Made by a program: the position numbers and the translations under genes. A DNA stretch of 64,000 nucleotides, taken from SZUA-100 sp965248135 (GTDB lineage Bacteria > Pseudomonadota > Alphaproteobacteria > Rhizobiales > Rhizobiaceae). The notes under the pieces were generated by a model. The model was not told the DNA's origin and did not search any database. It saw nothing but the letters and a program-made list of their open reading frames with translations. This document shows positions 26,394-35,750 of this stretch, in pieces. The stretch is taken from NCBI GenBank assembly GCA_965248135.1, contig CBDFIN010000008.1:186001-250000 (forward strand), written 5' to 3'. The first letter of the stretch is position 1; each line of letters starts with the position of its first letter.

Positions 26394-26561
26394 TAGTGGT
26401 TCGATTCCAACATTTGCATCCGTCAGCGGCTCGTACTTATGGCAAATGTTGGAATCATAAGAACCACTAGAATTAAATAAATTGCTAGTGGTCTTTGTGG
26501 CCAAAACGCTTGAAAAAGAACGTGCTGAAAAGGGATTCAAGCGTTTCGGCCAGACCACTAG
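26393..26561 (+). repeat. Two-hairpin CTAGTGG repeat unit (A + linker + B)
   Basis: Hairpin A (26393-26470, 78 bp) has arms CTAGTGGTTC/GAACCACTAG and an inner ATTCCAACATTTGC pairing. A 14-bp linker (aattaaataaattg) follows. Hairpin B (26485-26561, 77 bp) has arms CTAGTGGTCT/AGACCACTAG and inner AACGCTTGAA pairing. The same unit is at 62869-63037 and, reversed, within 45427-45595. Confidence 0.9.
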
Positions 26562-26637
26562 CCTGGGTCAAATACCAATCACATTTCTTCTTATTTTGGA
26601 GTTGCACCAGCAACCAGCGCCAACGAACTCCAGCCAG

Positions 26638-27540
26638 ATGATCAATTTTCCACCAGAGATTTCACCGAAGGATTTCTTACCCTTGTGGCGAGCTATGGCT
26701 ACCGATATTCGTTCAAAAGCCTATTCGCCAAGTTCGATGGTTAAGGGTGATATTGGCCCCCTTATTCAGTCCTATATCCTAAACAGCAAGACTGCGTATC
26801 AGCGTTGCCCCCACGTAATGACACAGCGCTACGGCACCGGTGACGCCCATACGATTGATATCGCAGTGCCTGAAACAATAGGCACAAAGACAGCCCTGCC
26901 CTTGCACGTATTCATCCACGGTGGATATTGGTGCGAACTGTCCAAACTGGACTCGTTCTTTCTGGCACCAGACACGCTTGCCCATGGGTTGGCATTTGCA
27001 GCCGTCGACTACACACTGGCGCCACATGCGACGCTCGACGAAATTGTCGATGAGTGCTGCAGGGCGGTCGAACTGGTGCACGACCGGGCGAGGGAGCTGG
27101 GCATTGATCCAACGAGGATCATTGTATCAGGCAGCTCGGCGGGCGCCCATCTTGCTGCCATGACCTGTTTGAAGTTGCAAGAGCCGTACAGACCCTGTGC
27201 GGCTGCCCTGGTTTCAGGCATCTTTGACTTAAAGCCACTAATAGGCACCTATATCAATGACCCTATCAAGCTGGATGAGGTGGCCGCAAACCGCAACAGC
27301 CCGGCGGAACTGAATTTAAGTGGTTTTCCCCCGACACTGATTGCCTGGGGTGCGCAGGAAACCGATGAATTCAAACGTCAAAGCCTGACTTTTGCGCATC
27401 TACTTACTGCCGTAGATGTCGCAGTTGATGCGCTTGAAGTTTCAGGCTTCAACCACTTTGATATAGTTGAACACCTGGCCAACGACAGTTTACTCGGTAG
27501 TCGGTTTTACGCGCTGGTTGACAGAATAGGAGAACACTAA
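26638..27540 (+). CDS. Kynurenine formamidase-like alpha/beta hydrolase
   Basis: About 300 residues. The oxyanion segment is HGGYW, the nucleophile elbow GSSAG (in IIVSGSSAGAHLAA), and the catalytic His is in the FNHFDIVEHL block. The pattern matches alpha/beta-hydrolase arylformamidases that convert N-formylkynurenine to kynurenine. The tryptophan 2,3-dioxygenase gene begins 1 bp after its stop, which strongly supports this role. The frame is open back to 26482 but that part is palindromic repeat. The start is set at 26638 (MINFPP), with Met at 26695 an alternative. Confidence 0.85.
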   Translation: MINFPPEISPKDFLPLWRAMATDIRSKAYSPSSMVKGDIGPLIQSYILNSKTAYQRCPHVMTQRYGTGDAHTIDIAVPETIGTKTALPLHVFIHGGYWCELSKLDSFFLAPDTLAHGLAFAAVDYTLAPHATLDEIVDECCRAVELVHDRARELGIDPTRIIVSGSSAGAHLAAMTCLKLQEPYRPCAAALVSGIFDLKPLIGTYINDPIKLDEVAANRNSPAELNLSGFPPTLIAWGAQETDEFKRQSLTFAHLLTAVDVAVDALEVSGFNHFDIVEHLANDSLLGSRFYALVDRIGEH

Positions 27541-27541
27541 A

Positions 27542-28480
27542 TTGCCTGATTATCGCCCTGTCTTTCCCACCATTGTCGATTCTGGCCGGGTTCAGGCCTC
27601 GGTTGACCCGCGCCCGATGGACAAAACAACCAACGAATCCCGATCAAAAACCGTTAGAGAAACCGGCGGTGATCCTATCGTTGATTTCGAAGGAACATCA
27701 AACCCCTATATTGACTATCAAAGCATCGATCTGCTGCTTTCGCTGCAGCATCCGCGTAGCGAGGGCTATGACGAGATGTGCTTTTTCGTCATGGGTCAGG
27801 TGAAGGAACTGCTTTTTCGCGGTTTGCATTTTGAGTTGCACAACGCACGCCATCAGGTACGTGAGGGTAATCTGGCCAACGCGCTGGTGATATTGTCTCG
27901 GGCCGCCAATTATGTTGATTACATTTCAGATTCCTGGAACGTATTGTCGACGATCAAGACGGAAGGTTTCAACGAGTTTCGCGACCACCTGTCGACGGCC
28001 TCTGGTCAACTCTCATTCATGTATCGCCATGTCGAGTTCATTTTGGGTAATAAAAGCCGTAAACTGGCCGCCGCTCACAAAAATGTCCCTCATGTATGGC
28101 CGGCCATGGAGGAGGCACTCAATTCGCCAAGCCTTTATGATGCGATAATCGAAGCCCTGCATAAGAACGGCTTCAAGATCGATGATGATGCGCTTGAGCG
28201 CGACTGGAGCGAGGATTATCGCGCCAATGCGTCGGTCCAACAGGCCTGGGCTTTGGTCTATAAAAATGCCTCGGCCGACAATTTACTTTATCAAGTTGCG
28301 GAAATGTTGATTGCCATCGATGAAAAGATTTCGTTTTACCGATGGCGTCACTTCACCTCGGTCCACAAAATTATCGGCTACAAGCCCGGCACCGGCGGGT
28401 CTTCCGGCGTTGGCTGGTTACGCCACGTGACCGAGCATCGCTTTTTCCCGGAACTATGGGCCTTACGCAACGAGCTGTGA
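27542..28480 (+). CDS. kynA: Tryptophan 2,3-dioxygenase
   Basis: 312 residues, heme-dependent TDO family: YDEMCFFVMGQVKELLFRGL and LHFELHNARHQV near the substrate site, and the RWRHFTSVHKIIGYKPGTGG block with the heme-ligand His and substrate-carboxylate contacts. It opens the indole ring to N-formylkynurenine in the cytoplasm, feeding the formamidase encoded just upstream. The TTG start has AGGAG 9-10 nt upstream. The N-terminal ~45 residues are longer than usual; a downstream start is possible. Confidence 0.93.
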   Translation: MPDYRPVFPTIVDSGRVQASVDPRPMDKTTNESRSKTVRETGGDPIVDFEGTSNPYIDYQSIDLLLSLQHPRSEGYDEMCFFVMGQVKELLFRGLHFELHNARHQVREGNLANALVILSRAANYVDYISDSWNVLSTIKTEGFNEFRDHLSTASGQLSFMYRHVEFILGNKSRKLAAAHKNVPHVWPAMEEALNSPSLYDAIIEALHKNGFKIDDDALERDWSEDYRANASVQQAWALVYKNASADNLLYQVAEMLIAIDEKISFYRWRHFTSVHKIIGYKPGTGGSSGVGWLRHVTEHRFFPELWALRNEL

Positions 28481-28497
28481 GCATGGCCCCGTGGGCA

Positions 28498-29517
28498 TCA
28501 ATTTTTATCTTTATCAACCAATGCGTTGCCCTTAATCCAGGGCATCATGCCACGCAGCTTTTCACCGACTTCCTCAATCTCGTGGCTGTCGTTCATCCGC
28601 CTGGTGCCCTTGAAACGGGCGGCGCCCGAATGCCATTCTTGCATCCATTCGGAGGTGAACCGACCGGACTGGATATCTTTCAATACCCGTTTCATTTCCG
28701 CCTTGGTTTCATCGGTAATGATGCGTGGTCCCGAAACATATTCACCCCATTCGGCGGTGTTGGAAATCGAGTAGTTCATATTGGCAATGCCGCCCTCATA
28801 GATCAGATCAACGATCAGCTTGACCTCGTGCAGGCACTCAAAATAAGCCATTTCAGGGGCGTACCCCGCCTCGACAAGCGTTTCAAATCCGGCCCGGATC
28901 AACTCGACCAGACCACCGCACAGCACCACCTGCTCACCAAACAGATCGGTTTCGCATTCTTCGCGGAATGTGGTTTCAATGATACCCGAACGGCCGCCGC
29001 CAACGCCGCAGGCATAGGAAAGTGCCAGTTCCTGCGCGTTACCTGACGCATCCTGGTGAATAGCGATCAAACACGGTACACCGCCACCTTTTTGGTATTC
29101 GCCGCGCACGGTGTGGCCAGGTCCTTTTGGTGCAATCATCACCACATCGATATTGCTCGGCACTTCAATCAAATTGAAATGAACATTGAGACCATGGGCA
29201 AAGGCAATCGCTGCGCCATCACGAATGTTGTCGCGAATGCTGTCGGTCCAGATACCTGCCTGCAGCTCGTCGGGTGCGGCCATCATTATCAAATCAGCCC
29301 AGCCGGCGGCTTCTGCCACACTCATTACTTTGAAACCATCTGCTTCAGCTTTTTTTGCAGTGGCCGAGCCATCTCTCAAAGCAACAGCGACATTTTCAGC
29401 GCCCGAATCCTTCAGGTTCAAAGCATGGGCGCGACCTTGCGAACCATAGCCAATGATGACGACATTTTTCGATTTGATCAGATTTAGATCGGCATCGCGA
29501 TCGTAATATACACGCAT
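28498..29517 (-). CDS. ilvC: Ketol-acid reductoisomerase
   Basis: 339 residues, class I length. The Rossmann motif is GYGSQGRAHALNLKDSG with Arg and Ser residues suited to NADPH. PKGPGHTVR and the Mg-binding ETTFREECETDLFGEQ block are intact. It converts acetolactate or acetohydroxybutyrate to dihydroxy acids in branched-chain amino acid synthesis. Convergent with kynA (17-bp gap). No partner ilv genes are adjacent, which is common in alphaproteobacteria. Confidence 0.97.
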   Translation of the reverse strand: MRVYYDRDADLNLIKSKNVVIIGYGSQGRAHALNLKDSGAENVAVALRDGSATAKKAEADGFKVMSVAEAAGWADLIMMAAPDELQAGIWTDSIRDNIRDGAAIAFAHGLNVHFNLIEVPSNIDVVMIAPKGPGHTVRGEYQKGGGVPCLIAIHQDASGNAQELALSYACGVGGGRSGIIETTFREECETDLFGEQVVLCGGLVELIRAGFETLVEAGYAPEMAYFECLHEVKLIVDLIYEGGIANMNYSISNTAEWGEYVSGPRIITDETKAEMKRVLKDIQSGRFTSEWMQEWHSGAARFKGTRRMNDSHEIEEVGEKLRGMMPWIKGNALVDKDKN

Positions 29518-29669
29518 GTTACTGTTCCTTTTGGCGCTGATCCGGCGAAGCCGAAATAATGGTAGATGGTGCTGCCGATCTGGTCGAGCAGACCATGAAA
29601 AATCAGCGCGTTCTTAGCCGCTGTAGCTGCAATTGGCAACAAGCGGATGGGCAGGATTGGGATTTGCTG

Positions 29670-30416
29670 TCAAGTCTGCGGCTCCAATGCCGCCAGATAG
29701 CGCTTCACCGAGGCCGCCATGCCATGTTCAAGCGCATCGGCGGAAAGGGCGTGGCCGATGGATACCTCGGCAAGTGCGGGAATGCGGGCAACAAGCAGCG
29801 GCAGGTTTCTAACCGTTAAATCATGCCCGGCATTTACTTTAAGCCCAAGTGCAATGGCGGTTTCGGCGGTCTTGCCAAGCGCTTCGACTTCTCTCGCCGC
29901 TGCCGCAGGATCGTCATAGGTCGCCCCATAAGGGCCGGTATAGAGTTCGATGCGATCAGCACCGGTATCGGCGGCCCACTTGATTTGTTCAACTTCGGCA
30001 TCGGCGAATAATGAAACACGCATGCCGGCCTTTTTTAGCCGCCTGACAATAGATGTGAGATAATTATGTTGCTGGGAAAAATCCCAACCGTGATCAGAAG
30101 TCGCCTGCGAGGGATCATCTGGCACCAATGTCACCTGTTCGGGTTGGTTTTTTTCACAGAGCGCCAAAAACTCTTCTGTCGGAAAGCCTTCGATATTAAA
30201 TTCCCGGTCGGGATATTCATCATCAATCAATGCCCGTAATTCGGGCACATCGGCGCGGCGTATGTGGCGTTCGTCAGGTCTTGGATGGACGGTCAGGCCA
30301 AAGGCGCCCGCCGCCAAAGCGATGCGTCCCAACTCAGCAACGCCGGGCCAGGGCAGGTTACGACGATTTCGCAATTGGGCAACCGCATTGAGATTGATTG
30401 ATAGTCTTGTGGTCAT
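29670..30416 (-). CDS. pdxJ: Pyridoxine 5'-phosphate synthase
   Basis: 248 residues from ATG 30416 (MTTRLSINLNAVAQLRN). TIM-barrel enzyme with the HPRPDERHIR motif near residue 50, an EFNIEG strand and VNAGHDLTVRN near residue 200. It joins 3-amino-1-phosphohydroxyacetone with deoxyxylulose phosphate to form PNP in vitamin B6 synthesis. The frame is open further upstream, but the family N-terminus begins at this Met. No pdxA partner is in the window. Confidence 0.95.
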   Translation of the reverse strand: MTTRLSINLNAVAQLRNRRNLPWPGVAELGRIALAAGAFGLTVHPRPDERHIRRADVPELRALIDDEYPDREFNIEGFPTEEFLALCEKNQPEQVTLVPDDPSQATSDHGWDFSQQHNYLTSIVRRLKKAGMRVSLFADAEVEQIKWAADTGADRIELYTGPYGATYDDPAAAAREVEALGKTAETAIALGLKVNAGHDLTVRNLPLLVARIPALAEVSIGHALSADALEHGMAASVKRYLAALEPQT

Positions 30417-30507
30417 TGGCCACAGATAGCCGAGCAGGTTTCTATTGACAAATAAAACATACTGATCGCATCCATGAAACAAATCGATACAAACCGGCAA
30501 ACAGGCG

Positions 30508-31407
30508 ATGGTAAAGAAATTTGATGCATTTGGGCGTTTTGCCAAACCGTTTTCTGTCGGCCTGCAGCTTCTGGGTGATAATTCGCCAATCCTGATCGAC
30601 GAGAAGATCGGCGACTTCCTGAGGCAAAAACGCCAATTGTTTGAGGAATGCCGAGACGAAGTGTTCATGGCTGCGGCAGATACGCGGGATGCCCAGCAAG
30701 AGGCGTTGGAACTTGTGTTGCGTGGCATCAAATCGGCAAAACCATCACTTTACAAGATTTGTGAGACAGAAATATCGAGCCCTTCATTGGGAATTCGTTA
30801 TGCACGTCGCGACTTTGAAACCTGTCCGCTGGCGCTGGCTTCGCTGCTGGTGCAGGAGGATCTTGTATTGATGCGGCGACGGCAAGAGGGCTGGTGTCTG
30901 GTAGCTGCATCGCTTTGCTTTCCTTCTTCATGGAAACTGGCTGAAAAATTCGGCAAGCCGCTTATGCAAATCCACAAACCAGTGCCGGGCGCCGCCACCG
31001 GGCTGGACCCGATGATTCACCGCATTTTCGATAATCTCAAGCCGCAACTGCCGGTGTGGCGGGAGAACTGGTCGTTCTACGCCGACGACGCCTTGCGCCA
31101 TTCTGCCGGTGAAAATGAGCACCGACATGATGGCGCACATCAAGCGAACCGGAATTATCTGCGGCGCGAATATCAGACCCTGCATCGCTTGCCGGCCAGC
31201 GGTGACATCCTGTTCACCATCAGAATTCTGGTGGAACCGCTGACAATCATCGAATCCCAGGAAAATCCGGCGGCAATTGCAGCAAGTTTACTCAACCAGA
31301 TCGGCGCCATGTCGGTAGATCAAAAACCGTATAAGGGTTTTGATCGGAACATGGATGAGGTCGAGACTTATCTCCGTCACATCGCTAACGCCGGACCGGG
31401 CGCCTGA
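30508..31407 (+). CDS. DUF3445 / heme-dependent oxidative N-demethylase family protein
   Basis: 299 residues. Diagnostic blocks are LVAASLCFPSSWKLAEKFGK with IHKPVP (residues about 130-160) and LRREYQTLHRLPASGDILFT (about 220-240). The family includes the heme-binding subunit of an oxidative N-demethylase acting on small methylated amines. The other subunits of such complexes are not adjacent, so the substrate is open. It is divergent from pdxJ with a 91-bp gap. Confidence 0.8.
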   Translation: MVKKFDAFGRFAKPFSVGLQLLGDNSPILIDEKIGDFLRQKRQLFEECRDEVFMAAADTRDAQQEALELVLRGIKSAKPSLYKICETEISSPSLGIRYARRDFETCPLALASLLVQEDLVLMRRRQEGWCLVAASLCFPSSWKLAEKFGKPLMQIHKPVPGAATGLDPMIHRIFDNLKPQLPVWRENWSFYADDALRHSAGENEHRHDGAHQANRNYLRREYQTLHRLPASGDILFTIRILVEPLTIIESQENPAAIAASLLNQIGAMSVDQKPYKGFDRNMDEVETYLRHIANAGPGA

Positions 31408-31411
31408 ACGG

Positions 31412-31735
31412 TCAGGTCTGTGGCCCTTTGGGCAGCGGTATCTGCTGCCACGAGTTGCCAGCTGCCATGATACAGGTCGTGCCATTGGTCATGGTCATCA
31501 TGACCGTCCAGGAGCCTTTTCTTGACGCATAAATTTCCATGGCCATCTTGTTGGCTGAAGACAGCCCCAGCGCACGTGGCGTTTCCTGATATTTTTCGAT
31601 CAGTACCTTGATCAGCGAGGCTCGTTTGCCGCACATGCGCTGCTGCGCAATGGAAGGTAAAGTGTAGGCTAAGACCATGGTGGCGGCCAACGCCATTGAG
31701 GATATCGATACGACTAGTTTGGATGGGTATGTCAT
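31412..31735 (-). CDS. Small exported protein of unknown function
   Basis: About 107 residues from MTYPSKLVVS. A signal peptide ends near LPSIAQQ. The mature part has two Cys (MCGKR and GTTCIMA) that could form a disulfide, and a WTVMMTMTNGTTC strand-like segment. GGAG lies 10 nt upstream of the start; an earlier Met at 31783 is less likely. It stops 4 bp after the convergent DUF3445 gene. Possibly a periplasmic protein; no named family is recognised. Confidence 0.65.
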   Translation of the reverse strand: MTYPSKLVVSISSMALAATMVLAYTLPSIAQQRMCGKRASLIKVLIEKYQETPRALGLSSANKMAMEIYASRKGSWTVMMTMTNGTTCIMAAGNSWQQIPLPKGPQT

Positions 31736-31924
31736 TGTACTTAGCTCCGCTGCCAGCCAGAAGCCAGCCAGAACGGGCGACAATTAACTACGGTCCCGTT
31801 TCAGCGCTTCCTTGGCTGAACATTTTTGTTCCGCCCATTGCGTTACTCCGTTGATCCCTGTTGCATTCAGCCTGACGCTGTTTACTTAACAATTCGCTAA
31901 CACCGATTTCCCGCCTCTATACTG

Positions 31925-32359
31925 CTAAGGGGCAATGGCAGTCTGGCCTGCCACTTTGGCTTGATTGCCGGGCATCCATTTTTCTATTTTTTCCTCAACC
32001 ATGTCCGGACTGATCGGTTTGGTCAGACAGTCGTCCATTCCCGCTGCCAGGCATTTTTCCTTATCACTGGTCATAGCACAGGCCGTAACACCGATTATCG
32101 GCGTTCTGATTTCGTGGCTGGTGCTGGACAGAAATTCGCATTTCGCGATGTCAGCGTGTTTGGCTTTTTGATTTGCCACTTCAAGAGCGGTGTTCATTTC
32201 TTTCAGCCGATCTCGCTGGATAATGAAATATAGAAACACCGGATAGGCGATCACTGTCGCGCAAAATGCCGTGAATATCAGATCCCTGACCAGGCGATCC
32301 TTTTCATTGGTTGCATACATATCCACCAGAACCATCGTGCAGGCAACGATGTTCACCAA
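31925..32359 (-). pseudogene. Hybrid histidine kinase remnant with internal deletion
   Basis: The frame encodes two membrane helices and then a HisKA start (KCEFLSSTSHEIRTPI). It jumps directly to the end of a receiver domain (IGVTACAMTSDKEKCLAAGM, then DDCLTKPI). The rest of HisKA, the whole HATPase domain and the receiver phosphoacceptor part are missing. Both family sequences contain a TPI-like string at the joint, which suits deletion between short homologies. Upstream the frame hits a stop shortly before 32359. It is very unlikely to act as a kinase. Confidence 0.8.
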
Positions 32360-32507
32360 AATGACAAGATGTGTCGCAGTAATGAAATTTCACTTCATGG
32401 ATGCCGCCTTGACGGGTTACTAAAAGTAACCAATGTAGCAAGATGGCATTAACGTTCTGTAAGTGTGCTTATGGTGGTGACTCTTTCGCAAGACACGCTA
32501 AAAAAAC

Positions 32508-32612
32508 CTATCCCAAGACACCAAACATAAACGCGATAAATAACACCGCGCAAAAAAAACCGACTGCCCGGGCTGTGATGCCCCAGCAGGACTCCTTCGC
32601 ATAGTCGTCCAT
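32508..32612 (-). CDS. Possible single-helix small membrane protein
   Basis: 34 residues (MDDYAKESCWGITARAVGFF...) with one C-terminal hydrophobic segment (ARAVGFFCAVLFIAFMFGVL). AGG lies about 7 nt upstream of the ATG. The open frame extends further to 32771, but the upstream part lacks protein-like character. No homology is recognised; reported as a candidate only. Confidence 0.35.
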   Translation of the reverse strand: MDDYAKESCWGITARAVGFFCAVLFIAFMFGVLG

Positions 32613-32903
32613 GGAAAACCTGTTAGTATATCGAGTGCTGTTTATGGCGACGATAGTCGCTGTATTGGCGGCTACCGCATCGCGGATCAGCGCTGGTATA
32701 TGGCAGTTATTGACCAGGCGCAACGGAAATTGTGTCAATTTCGCGGCAACACACGCATGGCAGCCATGCAACTTTTATGAACAAATTTAACCGTACATTT
32801 TCAATGGGTTATGTCTATCATCAGCTGCTAGAGCCTGTCGTGCCTGTTGATAAAACCGCCATAAAAGCTCAGATCGAGGTTTTTTTACGCCAATATCGGA
32901 ACC

Positions 32904-33728
32904 TTAATCCCAACGCGGTGAAAAAGCGTAATCGCAGATGCGATTTTTCCTGGCGCCAAGCGCCTGGATGGCGGTCATCTCCTCATCGTCAAGGGCGAAA
33001 TCAAAAACCCCAAGATTCTCCTCCAGCCTTTGCGGGCTGGCGGTCCTGGGAATCGCCCCTGCCCCGTTGTGCTGAATGTGCCAACGCAATACTATTTGCG
33101 CCGGGCTCTTGGCGTGGGCGGTCGCCGCAGAAATGACAGCCGGTTCGCTGAACAAAGCTCCCGCGCGGCCAAGGGGACTATAGGCAATCAGTGCCATGCC
33201 ATGACGGGCAAGGGTTGCCCGCATTGGTGATTGATCGAGCAACGGGTGATTTTCTACCTGATTGCAGGCCAGCGGATGTTCGGACAAATTGGCCACCTCA
33301 TCAATCATGGCGTTGGTAAAGTTCGAAACGCCGATGTTGCGGGCAAGCCCACGGTTTTTCACATCATTGAGTGCTGCAATCATCTCGCTCATCGCTACAG
33401 TCTTGGATGGCCAATGAATGAGCGCAAGGTCAACATATTCATCGTCCAATTGTGCCAGACTGTTGTCTACAGATCGCTGCAGGGCGCCGTTGGCCAGATC
33501 GCTGTGCCATATCTTGGTGGTTAGAAAAATATCGCGACGCGGTACGCCCGAAGCCCGTATCGCCTCTCCGACCTCTCTTTCATTTTCGTAAAATGCCGCG
33601 GTATCAATGTGGCGGTAGCCACTCTGTATGGCCCGCCGCACCATATCCACACACTGATTGCCCTTAAGTGGCCAGGTGCCGAAACCAAGGGCAGGTATGT
33701 TTGCCCCATTAGCGGATAGTATTTTCAT
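32904..33728 (-). CDS. Aldo/keto reductase
   Basis: About 274 residues. The catalytic tetrad positions are visible: Asp in HIDTAAFY, Tyr in FYENE, Lys in LTTKIW and His in LALIHWP. SNFTNAMID and the late IPRTASPQRLEENL block fit the 2,5-diketo-gluconate reductase-type AKRs. It reduces small aldehydes or ketones with NADPH. ATG 33728 (MKILSAN) is preferred. It stands alone. Confidence 0.9.
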   Translation of the reverse strand: MKILSANGANIPALGFGTWPLKGNQCVDMVRRAIQSGYRHIDTAAFYENEREVGEAIRASGVPRRDIFLTTKIWHSDLANGALQRSVDNSLAQLDDEYVDLALIHWPSKTVAMSEMIAALNDVKNRGLARNIGVSNFTNAMIDEVANLSEHPLACNQVENHPLLDQSPMRATLARHGMALIAYSPLGRAGALFSEPAVISAATAHAKSPAQIVLRWHIQHNGAGAIPRTASPQRLEENLGVFDFALDDEEMTAIQALGARKNRICDYAFSPRWD

Positions 33729-33994
33729 GGCTTGCCTCAAATTCGCAGATTATTGCGAGCAATAGATGATTGAACGGGATATGAACAGGTTTTGTTCGCC
33801 AATGAAAATTAGCGACCCTGTTCATCGGTCCTAATTGCATGCAACAAGCTATCCCATCGGGTTGAAACGATCTTTGCTAACCATGCAGCAGTCCACTTAA
33901 TCGTCGCGTTCGATCAAATTGTCAATTGCTGCCATGTCGACACACCAGTGTCGGGCTGGTAAAGCCATTGACTGGCAATTCACGGAGACAGGCC

Positions 33995-34960
33995 TTGCTA
34001 CCATCAGCCGACAGCAACGACGATAAACGGTCGCGAATAGCACCGTTGGATATCGCCCGTGGTGTGGCACTGGTGGCGATGGCGATCTATCACTTTACCT
34101 GGGATCTGGAGTTTTTTGGCTATCTGCCAACTGCGACCATCGTCGAGCCAGGATGGAAATATTTTGCCAGGGCAATCGCTTCATCATTCCTGTTGCTGGT
34201 GGGAATAAGCCTGGTGCTCGCCCATGGCCACAGGTTTGGTGCCAAGCCCTTTCTGCGTCGGCTAATTAAAGTGGCCGTCGCCGCCGCACTCGTTTCGCTG
34301 GCGACCTGGCTTATCATGCCTGGCGGTTTTGTCTTCTTCGGCATCTTGCATATTATTGCGCTTGGAAGCGTATTGGCCCTGCCATTGTTGCGTCTGCCGT
34401 GGCAGGCCAGCGTCTTGGCAGCTGGGTTTTTCATTATTGGTGCACGGATATTCAGCAGCCCCTATTTCGATGCACCGGTCTGGTACTGGACCGGCCTGTC
34501 AAGCAAACTACCCCACTCCAACGATTACGAACCCGTCTTCCCCTGGTTTAGCGCCATTGCGCTCGGGGTAGCGATTGCACTTGTTGCAAAGAAATATCGA
34601 TTGTTCGACCGGCTGACCGAGCTGTCGCCATCGGGCCAGTTGTCATCTGCGTTGGCGTTTTTGGGCCGGCACTCGCTTTTGACCTATCTGGTCCATCAGC
34701 CTGTGTTATTCGGATCCCTCTATGTTTTTGTGGCTCTAACAGGTGGGCCCGACCGCACACCGGCATTCATTGGTGATTGCGAGAGCAACTGTACTAAAAG
34801 CAGCGATGCAAAATTTTGCCAGCGGTTCTGCGCCTGCGCGGTCAGCGAGTTCAAGGCACAGGATTTGTGGCTAGGCATTCACCAAAGAAATATCGATATT
34901 GGCACCGACCCACGGGTGGCGAGCATTACCAATGCCTGCACCACCAGCAGTGAACAATGA
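33995..34960 (+). CDS. DUF1624 heparan-alpha-glucosaminide N-acetyltransferase-like membrane protein
   Basis: About 321 residues. The family signature RIAPLDIARGVALVAMAIYHFTWDLEFFGY is followed by about seven membrane helices and the LTYLVHQPVLFGSLY segment near residue 235. The C-terminal tail contains four Cys (about residues 258-280) of unknown role. A TTG start is chosen because GGAG lies 7 nt upstream; the frame is open back to 33926. The acyl acceptor is unknown. Confidence 0.82.
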   Translation: MLPSADSNDDKRSRIAPLDIARGVALVAMAIYHFTWDLEFFGYLPTATIVEPGWKYFARAIASSFLLLVGISLVLAHGHRFGAKPFLRRLIKVAVAAALVSLATWLIMPGGFVFFGILHIIALGSVLALPLLRLPWQASVLAAGFFIIGARIFSSPYFDAPVWYWTGLSSKLPHSNDYEPVFPWFSAIALGVAIALVAKKYRLFDRLTELSPSGQLSSALAFLGRHSLLTYLVHQPVLFGSLYVFVALTGGPDRTPAFIGDCESNCTKSSDAKFCQRFCACAVSEFKAQDLWLGIHQRNIDIGTDPRVASITNACTTSSEQ

Positions 34961-35010
34961 AGTGCAGGCGCCAATATCGGCAACACTTCATGGCGTGTAC
35001 AAAAAATGCT

Positions 35011-35598
35011 CTAAAAATCGCCCTCAGCACCGCGCTTCAAAATATCCAGCATGATATCTTTGACCGTCAGCGCCTCTTTCAATAATTCCGGCGGCAGTTC
35101 TTTGCCGCCATGAATCATCATATCCATATCCAAGGTGTAGAGCCATAATTCGCCCTTTTCGTTCTCAACCAGCGAGATTCTGCATGGCAGATAGGCCGAG
35201 TAGGCCGGATGATGCTCGATCATCTTGGCGGCGGTCAATGGATTGCAATAGAGAAAAATGTTGAGCTTGCGCCAGGGTTTGCCGGTCATCGCCGCGACCT
35301 GGTCTCCCAAGGGCAATTCGCCGACACCACGGATATTGCGTTCTATGGCGATCTGCTTGATGGAATCATTGACCTCTTCATAGCTCAACCCGTCTGCCAC
35401 CTTGGCTTTCCACACGGTTGCAGCTGCCGCATTGCCGGTCTCGACAAGTTTGTCCGCCATCTGTTTGTAGACAGCAAAAGCGCCACTATCAAAGCCATCA
35501 AACGCTCGTTTATATTTATAGATCGATGGCCCGAACCAGATTGCCGCGATGATCGTTAAAGCACCGACCAGTGCCAGAATATTGCGTATAAATGCCAT
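35011..35598 (-). CDS. DUF302 domain protein with N-terminal anchor
   Basis: 195 residues from MAFIRNILALVG. One N-terminal helix (ILALVGALTIIAAIWFG) anchors it or directs export. DUF302-like C-terminal features follow: LNIFLYCNPLTAAKMIEHHP, then LPCRISLVE and WLYTLDMDMMIHGG. A strong GCAGGAA ribosome site supports the start. Function unknown; DUF302 proteins often accompany stress or sulfur genes. Confidence 0.78.
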   Translation of the reverse strand: MAFIRNILALVGALTIIAAIWFGPSIYKYKRAFDGFDSGAFAVYKQMADKLVETGNAAAATVWKAKVADGLSYEEVNDSIKQIAIERNIRGVGELPLGDQVAAMTGKPWRKLNIFLYCNPLTAAKMIEHHPAYSAYLPCRISLVENEKGELWLYTLDMDMMIHGGKELPPELLKEALTVKDIMLDILKRGAEGDF

Positions 35599-35750
35599 TT
35601 CCTGCCCCCCTTGCGCTCTGCAAAGCAACATATATTACGATACATGAATATATTCTCATTGCAACCGGTTTATGAAACCGGCATCGCCGCACGGGTTGAA
35701 CTGCCGGCATCGCCTGGATCGCTTGGCCGGCATATTTGGGAATAGTACTG

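Larger units (their letters stand above)
26177..26637. other. Intergenic region filled with palindromic repeats
   Basis: 461 bp between the antiporter and the formamidase-like gene. It holds three consecutive palindromes (26321-26561). The remaining bases show no gene; a promoter for the divergent genes must lie here. Confidence 0.6.

Noticed and set aside
26393..26561. Integron attC sites
   Set aside because: The palindromes lack the RYYYAAC/GTTRRRY core sites and there is no integrase or cassette array.
28342..29046. 234-codon open frame on the + strand
   Set aside because: Overlaps the end of kynA and runs antisense through ilvC.
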